DNA from: Psychrobacter sp. I-STPA6b
GTDB lineage: Bacteria > Pseudomonadota > Gammaproteobacteria > Pseudomonadales > Moraxellaceae
Assembly: GCF_020662265.1 (NCBI RefSeq)
Contig: NZ_VEWM01000017.1
Coordinates: forward strand, 23,123 to 87,122
Length of the DNA stretch: 64,000 bases
Direction: 5' to 3'
Shown: piece by piece, positions 1-8,127 of the stretch
Layout: each line of letters opens with the position of its first letter
How positions within the stretch are numbered: the stretch's first letter is position 1
The notes under the pieces: generated by a model
Seen by the model: only the letters and a program-made list of their open reading frames with translations
The model's database searches: none
Told to the model about the DNA's origin: nothing
Translations under genes and position numbers: made by a program

Positions 1-84
1 ATTAATTCGGAGGTATTACATAAGCCTATTGACCCTAAGGTATTACAATATAAGTTGCAAGAGATTGTTAGTAGGGACTGTTAG
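1..84 (+). CDS. C-terminal end of a CDS entering from the left, probably a response-regulator receiver domain
   Basis: The plus strand is open from base 1 to a TAG at 82-84 and encodes 27 residues. A Lys-Pro-Ile-Asp-Pro step is followed by an amphipathic helix (VLQYKLQEIV). This matches the end of CheY-like receiver domains, where the conserved Lys-Pro precedes helix alpha-5. Only the tail is visible, so the family is inference and the rest of the protein is outside the window. A short direct repeat (GTTAGTAGG) straddles the stop codon. Confidence 0.45.
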   Translation: MNSEVLHKPIDPKVLQYKLQEIVSRDC

Positions 85-198
85 TAGGAACTGTTGAACA
101 CTCATCACTCCGTCAAGCTAATATGTACGAGGGTTAAGCCTCTATTCACTGTTTAAAAATTGCCTAAGCCTTATAAAAAATAAAAGTGTTGGCATGTA

Positions 199-1053
199 TC
201 AGGTTTTTTTTGTCTTTTTAAACTGTAACCAGCAAATACCAGGAAACCAATTACTAATAAAGGGGAGGTGTTTTTTGGCAGTCTGTACAAACCAGCGTAA
301 TACCCGCAATCTACGTGGATATAAAAAGGTAACATTATTGATAGTGATAGGATAGCCAATCCATTTCGATAAGGTTGGCTCAAGCTCATCACGATAAATA
401 CCCCAAGGCATCGGTGGAGTGCGATAATACGGCGTTTTCATCCAGCCTTTTTCACTGATGCTTTTTTGCGAAAAATAGACGTTCAAATAATCAAACATCA
501 ATTTTGCCCCTGCAAATCGCTGTGCCATCGCATGAAATAAGGGACGCAACTGCTCAGGGGTAAAATACATAAACAACCCTTGTGCAGTAATAAATACAGG
601 ACGACCCTCAGGCACATCATCAAACCAACTGCTATCTAATACACTTTTGCTAATATGGCGGTGCTGGTCATCAGGGGTAATAAACCGTTCACGCATAGCA
701 ATGGCATCAGGTAAGTCAACCGATAGCCACAATACGCTATCAGGGGATTTGATACGAAAGCGTTGAGTTTCTAATCCTTCACCAAGATTGACAATCACCG
801 CATTGGGGTTTTTGTGGATAAACTTTCGTACGTGTTTATCAAAAAGCTGTGAGCGGACGCCATGAGAGCCATCAGGTTTACCAAATGAACGCTGATAATC
901 ATAGTCAATGGCTTGATAGATACTGATACATTTGGGGTCTTCAATACAGCCATCGCTACGCATCGCTTCACTGGCACGATTATGCAATGTCCAAAGCATG
1001 GTTTCGGGAACGTCAGTTAATGATGATTTTGTGGTTGTCGTTTCTGCTGTCAT
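199..1053 (-). CDS. Class I SAM-dependent methyltransferase, LCMT/PPM1-like family
   Basis: A 284-residue protein. The motif VIVNLGEGLETQRF near residues 85-98 fits the SAM-binding loop of the leucine carboxymethyltransferase/TcmP-like O-methyltransferase family, which usually reads NLGAGLDTR. A later acidic segment (LWLSVDLPD) fits the ribose-binding position. The substrate cannot be told; bacterial members methylate small molecules or polyketides. The frame is open back to 1158, but the ATG at 1053 is preferred because an AAGG sits a suitable distance upstream and the extra 35 residues look untranslated. Its promoter region overlaps the macrodomain remnant read in the opposite direction. 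It is the first of several methyltransferases in the first 9 kb. Confidence 0.8.
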   Translation of the reverse strand: MTAETTTTKSSLTDVPETMLWTLHNRASEAMRSDGCIEDPKCISIYQAIDYDYQRSFGKPDGSHGVRSQLFDKHVRKFIHKNPNAVIVNLGEGLETQRFRIKSPDSVLWLSVDLPDAIAMRERFITPDDQHRHISKSVLDSSWFDDVPEGRPVFITAQGLFMYFTPEQLRPLFHAMAQRFAGAKLMFDYLNVYFSQKSISEKGWMKTPYYRTPPMPWGIYRDELEPTLSKWIGYPITINNVTFLYPRRLRVLRWFVQTAKKHLPFISNWFPGICWLQFKKTKKT

Positions 1054-1133
1054 GGCTGTGCCTTTTTTATTATTTGGTAAATGATAATTATTATTGTCTA
1101 AAAGTATGCTCAATACCAGCGATTCTTTTTTAA

Positions 1134-1349
1134 AAACAGCACTGGCGTTCAAAATCACAAATGGTTTGGATTGAGGAAGGATTACAGGATTTGTGTCAAT
1201 TTATTATTATCAATCAGGTCAAGTCCATTGCCATTCCTGCATTAGGGGCAGGTAATGGTGGACTTGATTGGCAAGCAGTCAAGCCAAAAATTGAACAAGC
1301 ATTGGCTGATTTAGATAACATTGATATTGTTATTTATGAGCCAATCTAA
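1134..1349 (+). pseudogene. Remnant of a macrodomain (ADP-ribose-binding, DarG-like) protein
   Basis: The frame is open from 1134 to a stop at 1347-1349. It reads [17 protein letters not shown] and then [16 protein letters not shown], ending in IVIYEP. The GAGNGGLDW loop and closing IYEP are typical of macrodomains such as the DNA ADP-ribosylglycohydrolase antitoxin DarG. The macrodomain-like HWRSKS residues lie upstream of the only ATG (1161), and a TAA at 1131-1133 closes the frame, so the first half of the domain, about 80-90 residues, is missing. No DarT-like toxin is seen nearby. A translated 62-residue product from 1161 is possible but would lack most of the ADP-ribose pocket. Family identity is fairly sure; pseudogene status is inference. 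Confidence 0.65.
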
Positions 1350-1415
1350 AAGCCTATATTTATAATTCAAAGTGAGTACTGTTGGTTATAAATACAAGCT
1401 CTAAATCATATCGCT

Positions 1416-2954
1416 TTAATCTGTGATGATTTGTAAACGCTTGGCAAGTGGTAACGTATTACTGATAAAGTTAGTTGCCATATTGTTCAATTCAGCTAAA
1501 TTTTCTTCTTCAGTTTGTAAATCTTTTCCTTTTTTTACAAGATGCTTACTTTGTTGTGTTAATACCTGCCATGCCACCTCTGCTAATTGTGTACTTGATT
1601 TCTTACCTTGTTGGTAGGTATGTAAAAAAATTAAATCAAACTGACTAAAACTAAATGCGCCACCAGTTAGTGGACTGACTAATGAAGTGATGTTTTGCTC
1701 AACCAAGCTTTGTTGTAAGATGTAATGATTTAACTTTTCACAACGCTGACGGACAGTCTCAATAACTTGCTCATCTTGTACCAAGATAATATTATTTTTT
1801 GCTTTTAAAAATGATAATGCTTCAAACAACTGTGATTGTTTAATGCTATCAGGCAGTGCTTGTTCAATATCTGCAACTTGATGGATTTTATAATCAGCTA
1901 AAATATCCAAAATAGGCTCATAAATATTTGGTAAAAGCTCAATTGTACCAATATTGCCTTCAATATTTAGGGTAATATCTTGACGATTAGATATCATTAA
2001 AAAGCGTAAGTTTTGCCATGTTTTTTCTAGTTTTGCAGTCGAAATATTGCGAGCCCCTTTGACCCAAAAATCTTGTCGAAACTGAGTGTTACGCATATAG
2101 TCTTTGACAGACTGAATAAACATTGGGTCATCTAAACTGTTAAGAAAGTCTAGTTGCTCATCAGTAAAATTACTGTGTGGAAAATCTTCTAAGACATTAG
2201 GTGAGCAAGCAAACGTAGCTTTAGTGGGAGATAACCAGTCACTAAGCTCTGAAAAATACATGGGTTGCCAGTCGGAATTAAAGTATTCATGAGCTAAATA
2301 ATTACGGTCTTGTGTTTGCATTTGCTCAATTTTTTGTGGAATAAGTGGTGATTGTTGAACTAATGGTTGACAGATATTAAGCAAGTTTTGGGTAAAGTCC
2401 ATTGAGGCTTGTACCCGTTTTTTCATATTTTGTCCACGGCTACCAAGCATGTGGTCGTGTTGATTGAGCATGTGTCGAATGGGAGCAGTAGCAGACCAGC
2501 CAGGTAGGGTGTTATAACTAATATATAACACGCCACCAACTTTAAGTTTGCGACGTAAAAAGTCAGTAATGATGTGGCGATTATCATCTGATATCCAAGA
2601 CCAGATACCGTGTAGCCCAATAAAATCAAAATCGGGCAAATCACTACGACTGCAAAACTCACTAAAGGACTCATCAGAAATATGGATATCACTATCTGTT
2701 ATATCGGCAATCTCTTGTGCAAAACTGGCGTGAGCAGGATTAAAGTCAGTGCCATACCATTTGATATCAGAGGCGGCTGCATGGGTATTGATGGAGATAC
2801 CCTGACCAAAGCCTAATTCACATGCAGTACTAAACTTAGGTACTTCAAGCCCTGCTCTTAGAAATGGAATAATAACACTATTGGGGTTCAAATAAGGGTA
2901 GTAACCGTAAGTATAGTTAATGTCACTGATATAGCCTTCTGTCCAATCTGCCAT
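1416..2954 (-). CDS. SAM-dependent methyltransferase with methyltransferase regulatory domain
   Basis: A 512-residue protein. An N-terminal class I methyltransferase fold contains ACELGFGQGIS (SAM loop, about residues 44-54), WYGTDFNP (acidic strand) and the post-core segment IGLHGIWSW. A second, mainly helical half (about 215-512) matches the predicted methyltransferase regulatory domain family (PF10119-like) in layout and length. The substrate is unknown. Members often sit near polysaccharide or unrelated housekeeping genes. The start ATG at 2954 opens MADWTEGYISD, the usual N-terminus of this family. It is followed downstream on the same strand by the LCMT-like gene and preceded by tpm, making a minus-strand group of three methyltransferases. 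Confidence 0.8.
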   Translation of the reverse strand: MADWTEGYISDINYTYGYYPYLNPNSVIIPFLRAGLEVPKFSTACELGFGQGISINTHAAASDIKWYGTDFNPAHASFAQEIADITDSDIHISDESFSEFCSRSDLPDFDFIGLHGIWSWISDDNRHIITDFLRRKLKVGGVLYISYNTLPGWSATAPIRHMLNQHDHMLGSRGQNMKKRVQASMDFTQNLLNICQPLVQQSPLIPQKIEQMQTQDRNYLAHEYFNSDWQPMYFSELSDWLSPTKATFACSPNVLEDFPHSNFTDEQLDFLNSLDDPMFIQSVKDYMRNTQFRQDFWVKGARNISTAKLEKTWQNLRFLMISNRQDITLNIEGNIGTIELLPNIYEPILDILADYKIHQVADIEQALPDSIKQSQLFEALSFLKAKNNIILVQDEQVIETVRQRCEKLNHYILQQSLVEQNITSLVSPLTGGAFSFSQFDLIFLHTYQQGKKSSTQLAEVAWQVLTQQSKHLVKKGKDLQTEEENLAELNNMATNFISNTLPLAKRLQIITD

Positions 2955-3016
2955 GTTACTGCCTTTTTTTGATTAAATGTAAATACTTATAGAATAAGTA
3001 ATCCTAACATCATTAC

Positions 3017-3715
3017 TTATAGTGGTGTTAACAACCAAGTGACAAAATACCCTGACGCACCACTTGAAGTGATTTTATCGGCATATACTTTATCTAATAG
3101 TTTAATCTGATAATGCTCACCATAATAACGCTGAAGCATTTCGGGCGTGACCATAAAAGGTGGTGGTGAAACGTGTGTTTCAGGGTCTAAATCAAAGGTT
3201 AATAATAACTGTTTGGCAGAGTTGCTTAATTTGACTAACTGTTGAGTATAACGAGTTCTTAGATAATCTGGCTCATCATCAGGCAGTGCTACCAAAGCTG
3301 CCCTGTCATAAATGGCATCAATCTGCCCAATTTTCTCAGTAGGCACAGCAAAAATATCACCCTGCCAAATATCAATATTCTGCTCGGCATATTGAGCATG
3401 ATAATGAGTGACTTTGCCATGTTTAGTAATATTAGGTGTCACCTCTAGCTCTTCAAACAACTGCTCAACAGCAGGCTGTGCCAACTCAATACCAACCACG
3501 TCCAAGCCTTGTTTGGCTAACCAACCAATATCCAACGTTTTGCCACATAATGGTACTAAAATACGAGAGCAGGTATGGTCGCTGTTTTGCCCAATATTTA
3601 ACCCAGTATTCAATTGTAAGGTATCAAAAAACTGCATTAGCTTTGGGTTTACCTTAGGTTGATGAAAGCCAATTTGGTTGTTCTCCCAGCGATTTTGCCA
3701 AAATTCTGTATTCAT
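3017..3715 (-). CDS. tpm: Thiopurine S-methyltransferase
   Basis: A 232-residue protein of normal bacterial TPMT length. It opens with FWQNRWENNQIGFHQ, the family's N-terminal signature. ILVPLCGKTLDIGWLA is the SAM-binding loop, GIELAQPAVEQ the following acidic strand, and DAIYDRAALVALP the post-core motif. The enzyme transfers methyl groups from SAM to thiol, selenium or tellurium compounds in the cytoplasm; its physiological role in bacteria is probably metalloid or thiol detoxification. It lies 62 bases upstream of the regulatory-domain methyltransferase on the same strand, and msrA is on its other side in the same orientation. Confidence 0.92.
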   Translation of the reverse strand: MNTEFWQNRWENNQIGFHQPKVNPKLMQFFDTLQLNTGLNIGQNSDHTCSRILVPLCGKTLDIGWLAKQGLDVVGIELAQPAVEQLFEELEVTPNITKHGKVTHYHAQYAEQNIDIWQGDIFAVPTEKIGQIDAIYDRAALVALPDDEPDYLRTRYTQQLVKLSNSAKQLLLTFDLDPETHVSPPPFMVTPEMLQRYYGEHYQIKLLDKVYADKITSSGASGYFVTWLLTPL

Positions 3716-3759
3716 AAAATTTCCTTATTAAAATAAGCTTACTTTTATCATAGTATGAA

Positions 3760-4278
3760 CTAACGTAAATAATCAGCAAAATTTTGTCTTAACTTTGCCA
3801 ACTTTGGCGGAATGGCAAACTGACAGTAGCCTTGTGTCGGGTTTTTATTAAAATAGTCTTGATGGTAATCTTCAGCCATAAAAAACTCAGGAGTAGGGGC
3901 AACTTCTGTAACCGCATTAATGCCCATGTCACGTAAATTATTGATGGTTTTCTCAATAGTAGGCTTTTGATTTTCATCAGTATAAAAAATAACAGAGCGA
4001 TACTGTCTGCCAATATCATTGCCCTGACGGTTTGGTGTGGTTGGGTCGTGAATGGTAAAGAATATATTTAAAATGGTGTCAAGGGTAATGACAGACTCAT
4101 CAAACTCGACCTTAATTACTTCAGCATGGTCGGTCTGCCCTGTACACACCGCTTTATAATTGGCAGTATCAGCTGTGCCACCTGCATAACCAGAAGTGAC
4201 CGATTGCACACCTTTGACCGCTAAAAATACCGATTCGGTACACCAAAAACAGCCACCGCCTAAGATAATGGTTTGCAT
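3760..4278 (-). CDS. msrA: Peptide methionine sulfoxide reductase MsrA
   Basis: A 172-residue single-domain MsrA. The catalytic motif GCFWC is at residues 9-13 (Cys10 nucleophile). SGYAGG and the aromatic pair near YHQDYF shape the active site, and GYCQ near the C-terminus could carry a resolving cysteine. It reduces the S-epimer of methionine sulfoxide, free or in proteins, using thioredoxin. No MsrB domain is fused. It is divergent from the MNT gene, with about 120 bases between them that must hold both promoters. Confidence 0.96.
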   Translation of the reverse strand: MQTIILGGGCFWCTESVFLAVKGVQSVTSGYAGGTADTANYKAVCTGQTDHAEVIKVEFDESVITLDTILNIFFTIHDPTTPNRQGNDIGRQYRSVIFYTDENQKPTIEKTINNLRDMGINAVTEVAPTPEFFMAEDYHQDYFNKNPTQGYCQFAIPPKLAKLRQNFADYLR

Positions 4279-4397
4279 AATTTTTCCTTAATTTGTGAGT
4301 ATATGCTTTTAGCTTAGCAAAGGTGGTAAATGGTGCAAGTGAGGATGTGTAATTTGTTATAATTTGCAATATTGGTCATATAACTGAGGATATAATA

Positions 4398-4685
4398 ATG
4401 ACACTTGAGGAGCTATATCCATATCGTAATGCCATTCATCAATTGGTCGCACAGTATCATCTGCAAAATCCACGTGTTTTTGGCTCAATGGCAGAGAATT
4501 GCCAAACGGCAAATAGTGATATTGATTTTTTGGTTGATGCCACAGAGCAAACGACACTATTTGATATGGGTGGTTTGCAACAAGCATTAAGTCAATTATT
4601 GTGTACTCCAGTGGATGTGGTCACACCAGAAGATTTACATATTAATTTTCGCAAGCAGGTCATATCAACCGCAAAGCCAATTTAA
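4398..4685 (+). CDS. mntA: MNT-type minimal nucleotidyltransferase, antitoxin of a HEPN/MNT pair
   Basis: A 95-residue protein with the minimal nucleotidyltransferase signature: FGS at 28-30, then SDIDFLVD at 40-47, where Asp41 and Asp43 bind metal. GAGGA about 10 bases upstream supports the ATG at 4398. MNT proteins of this size pair with HEPN proteins. In the characterised MntA-HepT systems the MNT protein silences its partner by adding AMP to a tyrosine of the HEPN motif. The HEPN gene follows after 37 bases. The symbol is given by family and arrangement, not by close relationship. Confidence 0.85.
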   Translation: MTLEELYPYRNAIHQLVAQYHLQNPRVFGSMAENCQTANSDIDFLVDATEQTTLFDMGGLQQALSQLLCTPVDVVTPEDLHINFRKQVISTAKPI

Positions 4686-4722
4686 GGGCGTTACCATTAA
4701 TAATCGTTATTAGGATATGATT

Positions 4723-5082
4723 ATGACCTCATCTGAGCCTAGACTGTTAGATTATTTGTCTCATATTAAACAAGCCATTGATAATATTAATAATGATACC
4801 AATACACTGGATTTTATAGAATTTGAACAAAATCCAACCATTCAACGCTCAGTCATTTTTAGTTTTATTGTTATTGGCGAAGCCAGTACAAAGATTAGTC
4901 AGAAGTATCCTAGTTTTATTGAGGATAATTCACATATTGCATGGCAAGCCATGAAGGGTATGCGTAATCATCTGGCACATGGTTATTTTTCAATTAATCT
5001 TAAGGTGTTGTGGCGTACCATTATCATAGAACTTCCTACTTTAGAAACACAAATTCATACATTAATAGAGAGCCATGACTAA
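4723..5082 (+). CDS. hepT: HepT-like HEPN/DUF86 toxin, putative RNase
   Basis: From the ATG at 4723 the product is 119 residues of the DUF86/HepT type. RNHLAHGY at residues 81-88 fits the HEPN active-site pattern R-x4-H-x-Y, with Arg81, His86 and Tyr88; the tyrosine is the expected AMPylation target of the upstream MNT protein. AGGA at 4712-4715 lies seven bases from this ATG, so it is preferred over the ATG at 4717. Known HepT proteins are mRNA or tRNA endonucleases that stop growth. The stop codon overlaps the start of cmoA by eight bases, an odd join between a toxin module and a housekeeping gene. Confidence 0.88.
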   Translation: MTSSEPRLLDYLSHIKQAIDNINNDTNTLDFIEFEQNPTIQRSVIFSFIVIGEASTKISQKYPSFIEDNSHIAWQAMKGMRNHLAHGYFSINLKVLWRTIIIELPTLETQIHTLIESHD

Positions 5083-5854
5083 AAACACACCCACTCACGA
5101 TACCCTTTTTACCACACCTTTAGATAAAGTCGCTCGCTTTTCTTTTGATGAAAAAGTGGTGGCATGCTTTCCTGATATGATACGCCGTAGTGTGCCAGGC
5201 TACGGGCAGGTATTGGCGATGTTGCCGATTTTTGCTCGCCGTCATTGTCAATTTCGCCAAAGTAATGATAAGGGTGAGCGTATTAGCCGAATTTATGATC
5301 TGGGCTGTTCGCTGGGTGGGGCAAGTATGGCTCTGCTTAATAAGCAGGCAGGTGGATTTGATGCCTCAGAGGTGCAAATTAAAGCGGTGGATATTTCCCC
5401 TGCAATGACCCAAAAAGCCAGTGAAGTGTTAGTAGAAAATTACCCTGATTATGATATTGAGGTTATCACTGCTGATATTCGTGAGGTTGAGCTTGAGCCA
5501 TGTGATATGGTGGTACTAAATTTAACCTTGCAGTTTTTACCAGTTGCCGACCGTGTGGCGGTATTACAAAAAATTTATCAGGCATTAACGGCAGGTGGGA
5601 TTTTATTATTAACCGAAAAAATTCATGTTAATGATGAGCAAGATGAGGCATGGTTGGTTGAGCGTTATTATGATTTTAAACGGGCAAATGGTTATAGTGA
5701 GATGGAAATTAGCGGTAAACGTAATGCCCTAGAAAATGTATTAATTACTGATACCTTAGATGAACATCATCAGCGGTTAAAGTCAGTTGGGTTTGAGCGA
5801 AGTTTGACGTGGTTTCAGTTTTTAAATTTTGCGTCAATGATGGCGATGAAGTAG
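5075..5854 (+). CDS. cmoA: Carboxy-S-adenosyl-L-methionine synthase
   Basis: A 259-residue protein of usual CmoA length. [11 protein letters not shown] is the SAM/Cx-SAM binding loop, and VVLNLTLQF and the C-terminal [12 protein letters not shown] are characteristic. It converts SAM and prephenate to carboxy-SAM, which CmoB then uses to make 5-oxyacetyl-uridine at tRNA position 34. The ATG at 5075 lies within the last codons of hepT, which implies translational coupling or a shared transcript with the toxin module. cmoB, normally adjacent, is 2.2 kb downstream behind accessory genes. Confidence 0.95.
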   Translation: MTKNTPTHDTLFTTPLDKVARFSFDEKVVACFPDMIRRSVPGYGQVLAMLPIFARRHCQFRQSNDKGERISRIYDLGCSLGGASMALLNKQAGGFDASEVQIKAVDISPAMTQKASEVLVENYPDYDIEVITADIREVELEPCDMVVLNLTLQFLPVADRVAVLQKIYQALTAGGILLLTEKIHVNDEQDEAWLVERYYDFKRANGYSEMEISGKRNALENVLITDTLDEHHQRLKSVGFERSLTWFQFLNFASMMAMK

Positions 5855-5936
5855 GGTTAGAAAATAAGATTAAAATTTACAAGAAGTAGCTAACTATTAT
5901 TATGACAGTTTTTTTTGATTGCTAGTTTTTGTTTTA

Positions 5937-6044
5937 TATAGTCTGCCTAATATAAATCCACCACGGTGTTAACCTCACTTGATGTACTACTTGTACTATC
6001 TTCGTTCGGTTGCCTTGTGGTGAAATTATATTAGATTGACTATA
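5937..6044. repeat. Correia-like (CREE/NEMIS-type) miniature inverted-repeat element, 108 bp
   Basis: The element opens TATAGTC and closes GACTATA, so both ends include the TA that such elements duplicate. Long imperfect arms pair: CTAATATA-x4-CCACCAC on the left, GTGGTG-x5-ATATTAG on the right. The inside contains GTACTACTTGTACTATC followed by GCCTTGT. As I remember the Neisseria Correia repeat, it has GTACTATTTGTACTGTC and GCCTTGTCCTG in the same order and closes CCACTATA. The length fits the internally deleted Correia form. In Neisseria these elements carry promoters, IHF sites and RNase III cleavage sites. Here it ends 50 bases before the vapB start and lies downstream of cmoA. Homology is judged by eye. 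Confidence 0.75.
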
Positions 6045-6093
6045 GTATGTTAAGATTGAGACAAAATAGCTGTGAGTGTTAGGAGGAGGGGAT

Positions 6094-6360
6094 ATGGCAA
6101 CATTAGTAATAGATAATCTTGATGAGGATGTGGTCGCCCGCTTTAAGGCATTGGCAGATGAACAAGGGGTGAGTCTGGAGGCTTTTCAACGGCAAGTAAT
6201 CATGAATGTTCTAGAAAAAAGTGACGATGCAAACGAGCGAATGGTAAATAGACCACGTAATTTGCATGAAGCATTACTTAGAATACCAAAAAGCGATGAT
6301 GATGAAGACATTTTTGCTAGAGAGGACAGTATTGTGCGTGATATTGATTGGTCAGAATAA
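6094..6360 (+). CDS. vapB: VapB/FitA-like antitoxin
   Basis: From the ATG at 6094 the product is 88 residues: MATLVIDNLDEDVVARFKALA, followed by GVSLEAFQRQVI. This is the ribbon-helix-helix pattern of FitA/VapB antitoxins (a short strand, then two helices, with an L-x-A step). A very strong Shine-Dalgarno run of AGGAGGAGGG at 6081-6090 sits three bases before the start, supporting it over an upstream GTG. The acidic C-terminal half (DDDEDIF) would bind the toxin. The stop overlaps the toxin ATG in a TAATG join, typical of coupled pairs. It probably autoregulates by binding its own promoter, which abuts the Correia-like element. Confidence 0.88.
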   Translation: MATLVIDNLDEDVVARFKALADEQGVSLEAFQRQVIMNVLEKSDDANERMVNRPRNLHEALLRIPKSDDDEDIFAREDSIVRDIDWSE

Positions 6361-6785
6361 TGCGTTATCTTTATGATACGAATGTAATTAGTGAGCTTAG
6401 AAAAAGAAATATGGATATAAACTTTAAACAGTTTATTGATAAAATTAATTTATCTGATGAAGTTTATATTAGTGTTATTACAATTGGTGAATTAATTAAA
6501 GGAATAGAGAAGGTCAAACATAAAAATGATTTGCAACAATTTATTATGTTACAAAATTGGTTTGATTATGACATAAAACCCTTTGTTGATAATGCTTTAT
6601 TATTTGATAGAGACTGTGCCAAAGTCTGGGGGAAATTAATGGTAATTAATCCACATAATCCCATTGATAAACAACTGGTAGCCACCGCAATGGTGCATGA
6701 TTTAACCCTTGTTACTCGAAATGTAAAAGACATTCAAGCAACAGGGGTTAAGTTTATTAATCCATTTGTAATCGCTCAACCCTAA
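6360..6785 (+). CDS. vapC: VapC-like PIN-domain toxin
   Basis: A 141-residue PIN protein. YDTNVISELRK at the N-terminus supplies Asp6, GEL gives Glu44, and PIDKQLVATA gives Asp103, followed by TRN near 119-121. These fit the metal-binding acidic cluster of FitB/VapC ribonucleases. Characterised VapCs cut initiator tRNA or rRNA and are held inactive by VapB. The ATG at 6360 shares its A with the vapB stop codon, so translation is coupled. The 3' end overlaps the convergent SDR gene by four bases. All catalytic residues appear intact. Confidence 0.9.
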   Translation: MRYLYDTNVISELRKRNMDINFKQFIDKINLSDEVYISVITIGELIKGIEKVKHKNDLQQFIMLQNWFDYDIKPFVDNALLFDRDCAKVWGKLMVINPHNPIDKQLVATAMVHDLTLVTRNVKDIQATGVKFINPFVIAQP

Positions 6786-7519
6786 ACCGTTAGTCCGCCA
6801 TCGACCACCAAGCGAGCATTTCGCATTGCCTCAGATTGAGATGATAATAAAAAGCACACCGCACCAGCAATATCCTCTGGCATGATAATCCGCCCTAACA
6901 AATTACTTTTTTGCTCATCACAAATGGCATTAATTTGCTCATCACTCATACCTGCCCGTTCAAACACAGAGGTAAGTGTCACCCCTGGAGCAACCATATT
7001 TACTCGAATTTTGCGTGGTTGTAATTCCACATTTAGCACACTGGCTAAGCCCTCTAATGCTGACTTTGAGGCGGTATAGACGCTGGTATTAGAAAATGCC
7101 TTTTGTGTTACAATAGAGCTTGTAAACACAATGCTACTGTTATCACTGATATAAGGTAATAATTTTTGCAAAGTGAAATAAGCACTTTTAAAATTCACCA
7201 TCATCATTTTATGAAACTGCGTATCTGTGGTTTCAGCAAAGGGGACAAATTCACAAATACCTGCATTAATAAAAACGCCTTGTAGGCTTTGATGATTGGA
7301 TTTGATACGTTGTGCTAAGTTATTAATCGAATCTAAGTTAATGTTATCGGCAATATAACCAGTGCAATTTTTGGGTAATTCTGCCAATGCTTGTTGCATT
7401 TTTTTATCGTGACTACCTGTAATGATAACGTGAGTATTTGGGTCGCTATTGGCTAAAAGTTTTGCGGTTGCCAGACCAATCCCAGATGTACCACCAGTAA
7501 TTAAAATATTTTTCATCAT
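6782..7519 (-). CDS. Short-chain dehydrogenase/reductase (SDR) family oxidoreductase
   Basis: A 245-residue classical SDR. TGGTSGIG near residue 8 is the cofactor glycine motif, NAG occurs in the middle, a serine lies in FTSSIV, and YTASK is the catalytic Tyr-x3-Lys. RVNMVAPG follows as usual. Cofactor preference and substrate cannot be read from the sequence. The start could be either of two adjacent ATGs (7519 or 7516). It is divergent from an HxlR regulator 137 bases away, a common arrangement in which the regulator controls the reductase in response to reactive carbonyls or oxidants. Confidence 0.9.
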   Translation of the reverse strand: MMKNILITGGTSGIGLATAKLLANSDPNTHVIITGSHDKKMQQALAELPKNCTGYIADNINLDSINNLAQRIKSNHQSLQGVFINAGICEFVPFAETTDTQFHKMMMVNFKSAYFTLQKLLPYISDNSSIVFTSSIVTQKAFSNTSVYTASKSALEGLASVLNVELQPRKIRVNMVAPGVTLTSVFERAGMSDEQINAICDEQKSNLLGRIIMPEDIAGAVCFLLSSQSEAMRNARLVVDGGLTV

Positions 7520-7656
7520 ATTTTCCTATTAAATGTTAGAGATTTGATTAGAGGAAAAATGAGCATAAATAGTTTGTAAAAACTTAACAAGAACGCACAA
7601 CAAAGTAGGTAACTAACCCAAAGGTTTGCTATCAAAGTGGGTAGGGGCTATCGCTT

Positions 7657-8127
7657 ATGTCAAAAATTGTAACTAAACATATCATTAAAGATGCAATCGA
7701 AACCCAATCCAGTCAGCCTAACCAAGTTGATAATCAAATTGATAACCAAATGAATAGTCAAATTGGTAATGATGAGGGCAGTCATGATGGCAATGACAAA
7801 CCTTATTTACTAGCTGATGAGTGTCCCATTACCCAGTTTATGTTATTAGTCGGTGGTAAATGGAAACCGATTATTATTTGTTTATTAGTGAAACATTCCG
7901 TCATGCGATTTAGCCAGTTGCATCATGCCATTGCAGGTATTAGTGAAAAGGTATTGGCAACCCAGCTAAAAGAGCTGGAAACAGCACAACTTATTAGCCG
8001 TACCACTTATCCCCAAATTCCCCCCAAAGTAGAATATTCGTTGACCGAAAAAGGGCATAGTATCCTGCCAATTTTTCAGCAAATTGTTGTTTGGAGTGAG
8101 CAAAACCTTGACCAATTTAATCCCTAA
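7657..8127 (+). CDS. HxlR-family winged-helix transcriptional regulator with repeat-bearing N-terminal extension
   Basis: A 156-residue protein. The HxlR domain begins at about residue 51 with CPITQFMLLVGGKWKPIII, then RFSQLHHAIAGISEKVLATQL (recognition region) and VEYSLTEKG (wing). The cysteine before the GGKW motif is the one used as a redox sensor in characterised relatives. The first 50 residues are an unusual Asn/Gln/Asp-rich extension coded by a degenerate 12-base tandem repeat. AGGGG precedes the ATG at 7657. It is divergent from the SDR gene, its likely target, and its 3' end overlaps the open frame of cmoB. Confidence 0.88.
   Translation: MSKIVTKHIIKDAIETQSSQPNQVDNQIDNQMNSQIGNDEGSHDGNDKPYLLADECPITQFMLLVGGKWKPIIICLLVKHSVMRFSQLHHAIAGISEKVLATQLKELETAQLISRTTYPQIPPKVEYSLTEKGHSILPIFQQIVVWSEQNLDQFNP
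7729..7800 (+). repeat. Degenerate 12-base tandem repeat inside the HxlR gene
   Basis: Successive 12-base units (GATAATCAAATT, GATAACCAAATG, AATAGTCAAATT, then more diverged units) encode a run of DNQI/DNQM/NSQI and looser Gly/Asn/Asp repeats before the HxlR domain. Unit length is a multiple of three, so copy-number change would alter only linker length. Confidence 0.6.
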
